NCBI RefSeq assembly: GCF_910592395.1
Contig: NC_088310.1
Coordinates: 19,785,501-19,849,500 of the forward strand
Length of the DNA stretch: 64,000 nt
Direction: 5' to 3'
From: Lineus longissimus
Taxonomy: Eukaryota; Nemertea; Pilidiophora; Heteronemertea; Lineidae
This document shows, piece by piece, positions 63,590 through 64,000 of the stretch. Position numbers and translations under genes: made by a program. A model generated the notes under the pieces. That model saw only the letters and a list, made by a program, of their open reading frames with translations. It had not been told where the DNA came from and searched no databases. The number at the start of each line of letters is the position of its first letter. Position 1 is the first letter of the stretch.

Positions 63590-63673
63590 ATGGCCAACAA
63601 ACGTTTAAAACGCCTTAGTTTTTCTGATGAAATTAAAGACCGACTTGCAAAAAGACGTTTGACGACCTGCCAG
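63590..63673 (+). CDS. RAD51B: RAD51B first coding exon (partial gene)
   Basis: Twenty-eight codons, MANKRLKRLSFSDEIKDRLA then KRRLTTCQ, ending at a donor CAG|GTTTGT. The pattern K-x-LKR-x-x-x-S-x-E-x-x-DRL...LTCQ is the start of RAD51B, whose vertebrate first exon also ends after TCQ. The RecA-type ATPase core lies beyond the window. RAD51B works in the BCDX2 paralogue complex in homologous recombination. The rest of the window (63674-64000) is intron 1, with imperfect repeats of tgttgtgc(c/g)ac and ccccctttca(a/t) words. Confidence 0.82.
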
Positions 63674-64000
63674 GTTTGTTGTGCCACGCCCCCTTCTGCC
63701 ACGCCCCTTTCATTCAAGTTGTGAAAGGCACCTCACTTTGTTGTGCGACGTGCCCAATTCTGCTAGCCCCCTTTCAAGTTTTGCGAAGAGACACTTTCCC
63801 CAAACGTGCGGATGCGGTTTGTAATTGTTGTGCGACACTCCGCGCACCTTTTCTATGCCAGGCTCCTTTTCTGTTTCATCCTGTAGCGAAGACGAAGTGC
63901 GGAGCTGAAGATGACATGGTAGATGTTGTTCCGATCTTCGTAAAAGACCATAGTGAGAACAGGCCTGTAGGCCTACACTACAGCCTAAGTCATATCTAGT

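Overview
The window is nuclear DNA from an animal, almost certainly an aquatic invertebrate. The genes are split into many short exons by GT-AG introns with frequent AATAAA signals, and the introns are full of tRNA-derived SINEs, MITEs and fold-back elements. One gene is a membrane-anchored TTLL15-type tubulin ligase-like protein, a type I know from invertebrates and not from vertebrates, while TMEM229B, HAAO, FRMD8, SAYSD1 and RAD51B are close to their vertebrate counterparts. Lophotrochozoan or invertebrate deuterostome both fit; I cannot resolve the phylum. All gene models are my own hand-spliced models: every exon join quoted keeps the reading frame through matching intron phases, but there is no transcript evidence.

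Layout. 1-1060 is a degenerate 45-bp minisatellite. 2791-15034 (-) is a 14-exon TTLL15-like gene. 17379-33737 (+), divergent from it, is a 22-exon gene encoding a 917-residue protein that joins an N-terminal CFAP97/hemingway domain to seven annexin repeats. Its first intron carries a 2.9-kb fold-back transposon with a 6-bp target duplication. 38412-48412 (-) is an FRMD8-like FERM gene, with a possible extra terminal exon at 35832-36067. 48667-50795 (+) is SAYSD1, divergent from FRMD8. Two inverted 1.2-kb copies of a repeat with (GAC)n tracts lie at 44366-45546 and 51371-52541 and bracket that promoter. 53627-54142 (+) is TMEM229B, intronless in its coding part. 58276-59169 is a Harbinger-like non-autonomous element. 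59559-63108 (-) is HAAO, and 63590-63673 (+) is the first exon of RAD51B, which runs off the window.

How it fits together. Three of the gene pairs are head-to-head (TTLL15/CFAP97-annexin, FRMD8/SAYSD1, HAAO/RAD51B). The first pair couples two probable cilium/microtubule proteins. The most unusual items are the CFAP97-annexin fusion and the giant intronic fold-back element. Non-coding stretches are mostly introns, UTRs and dispersed repeats; at least six members of a TA-flanked ~180-bp MITE family and several tRNA-derived SINEs recur across the first 35 kb.
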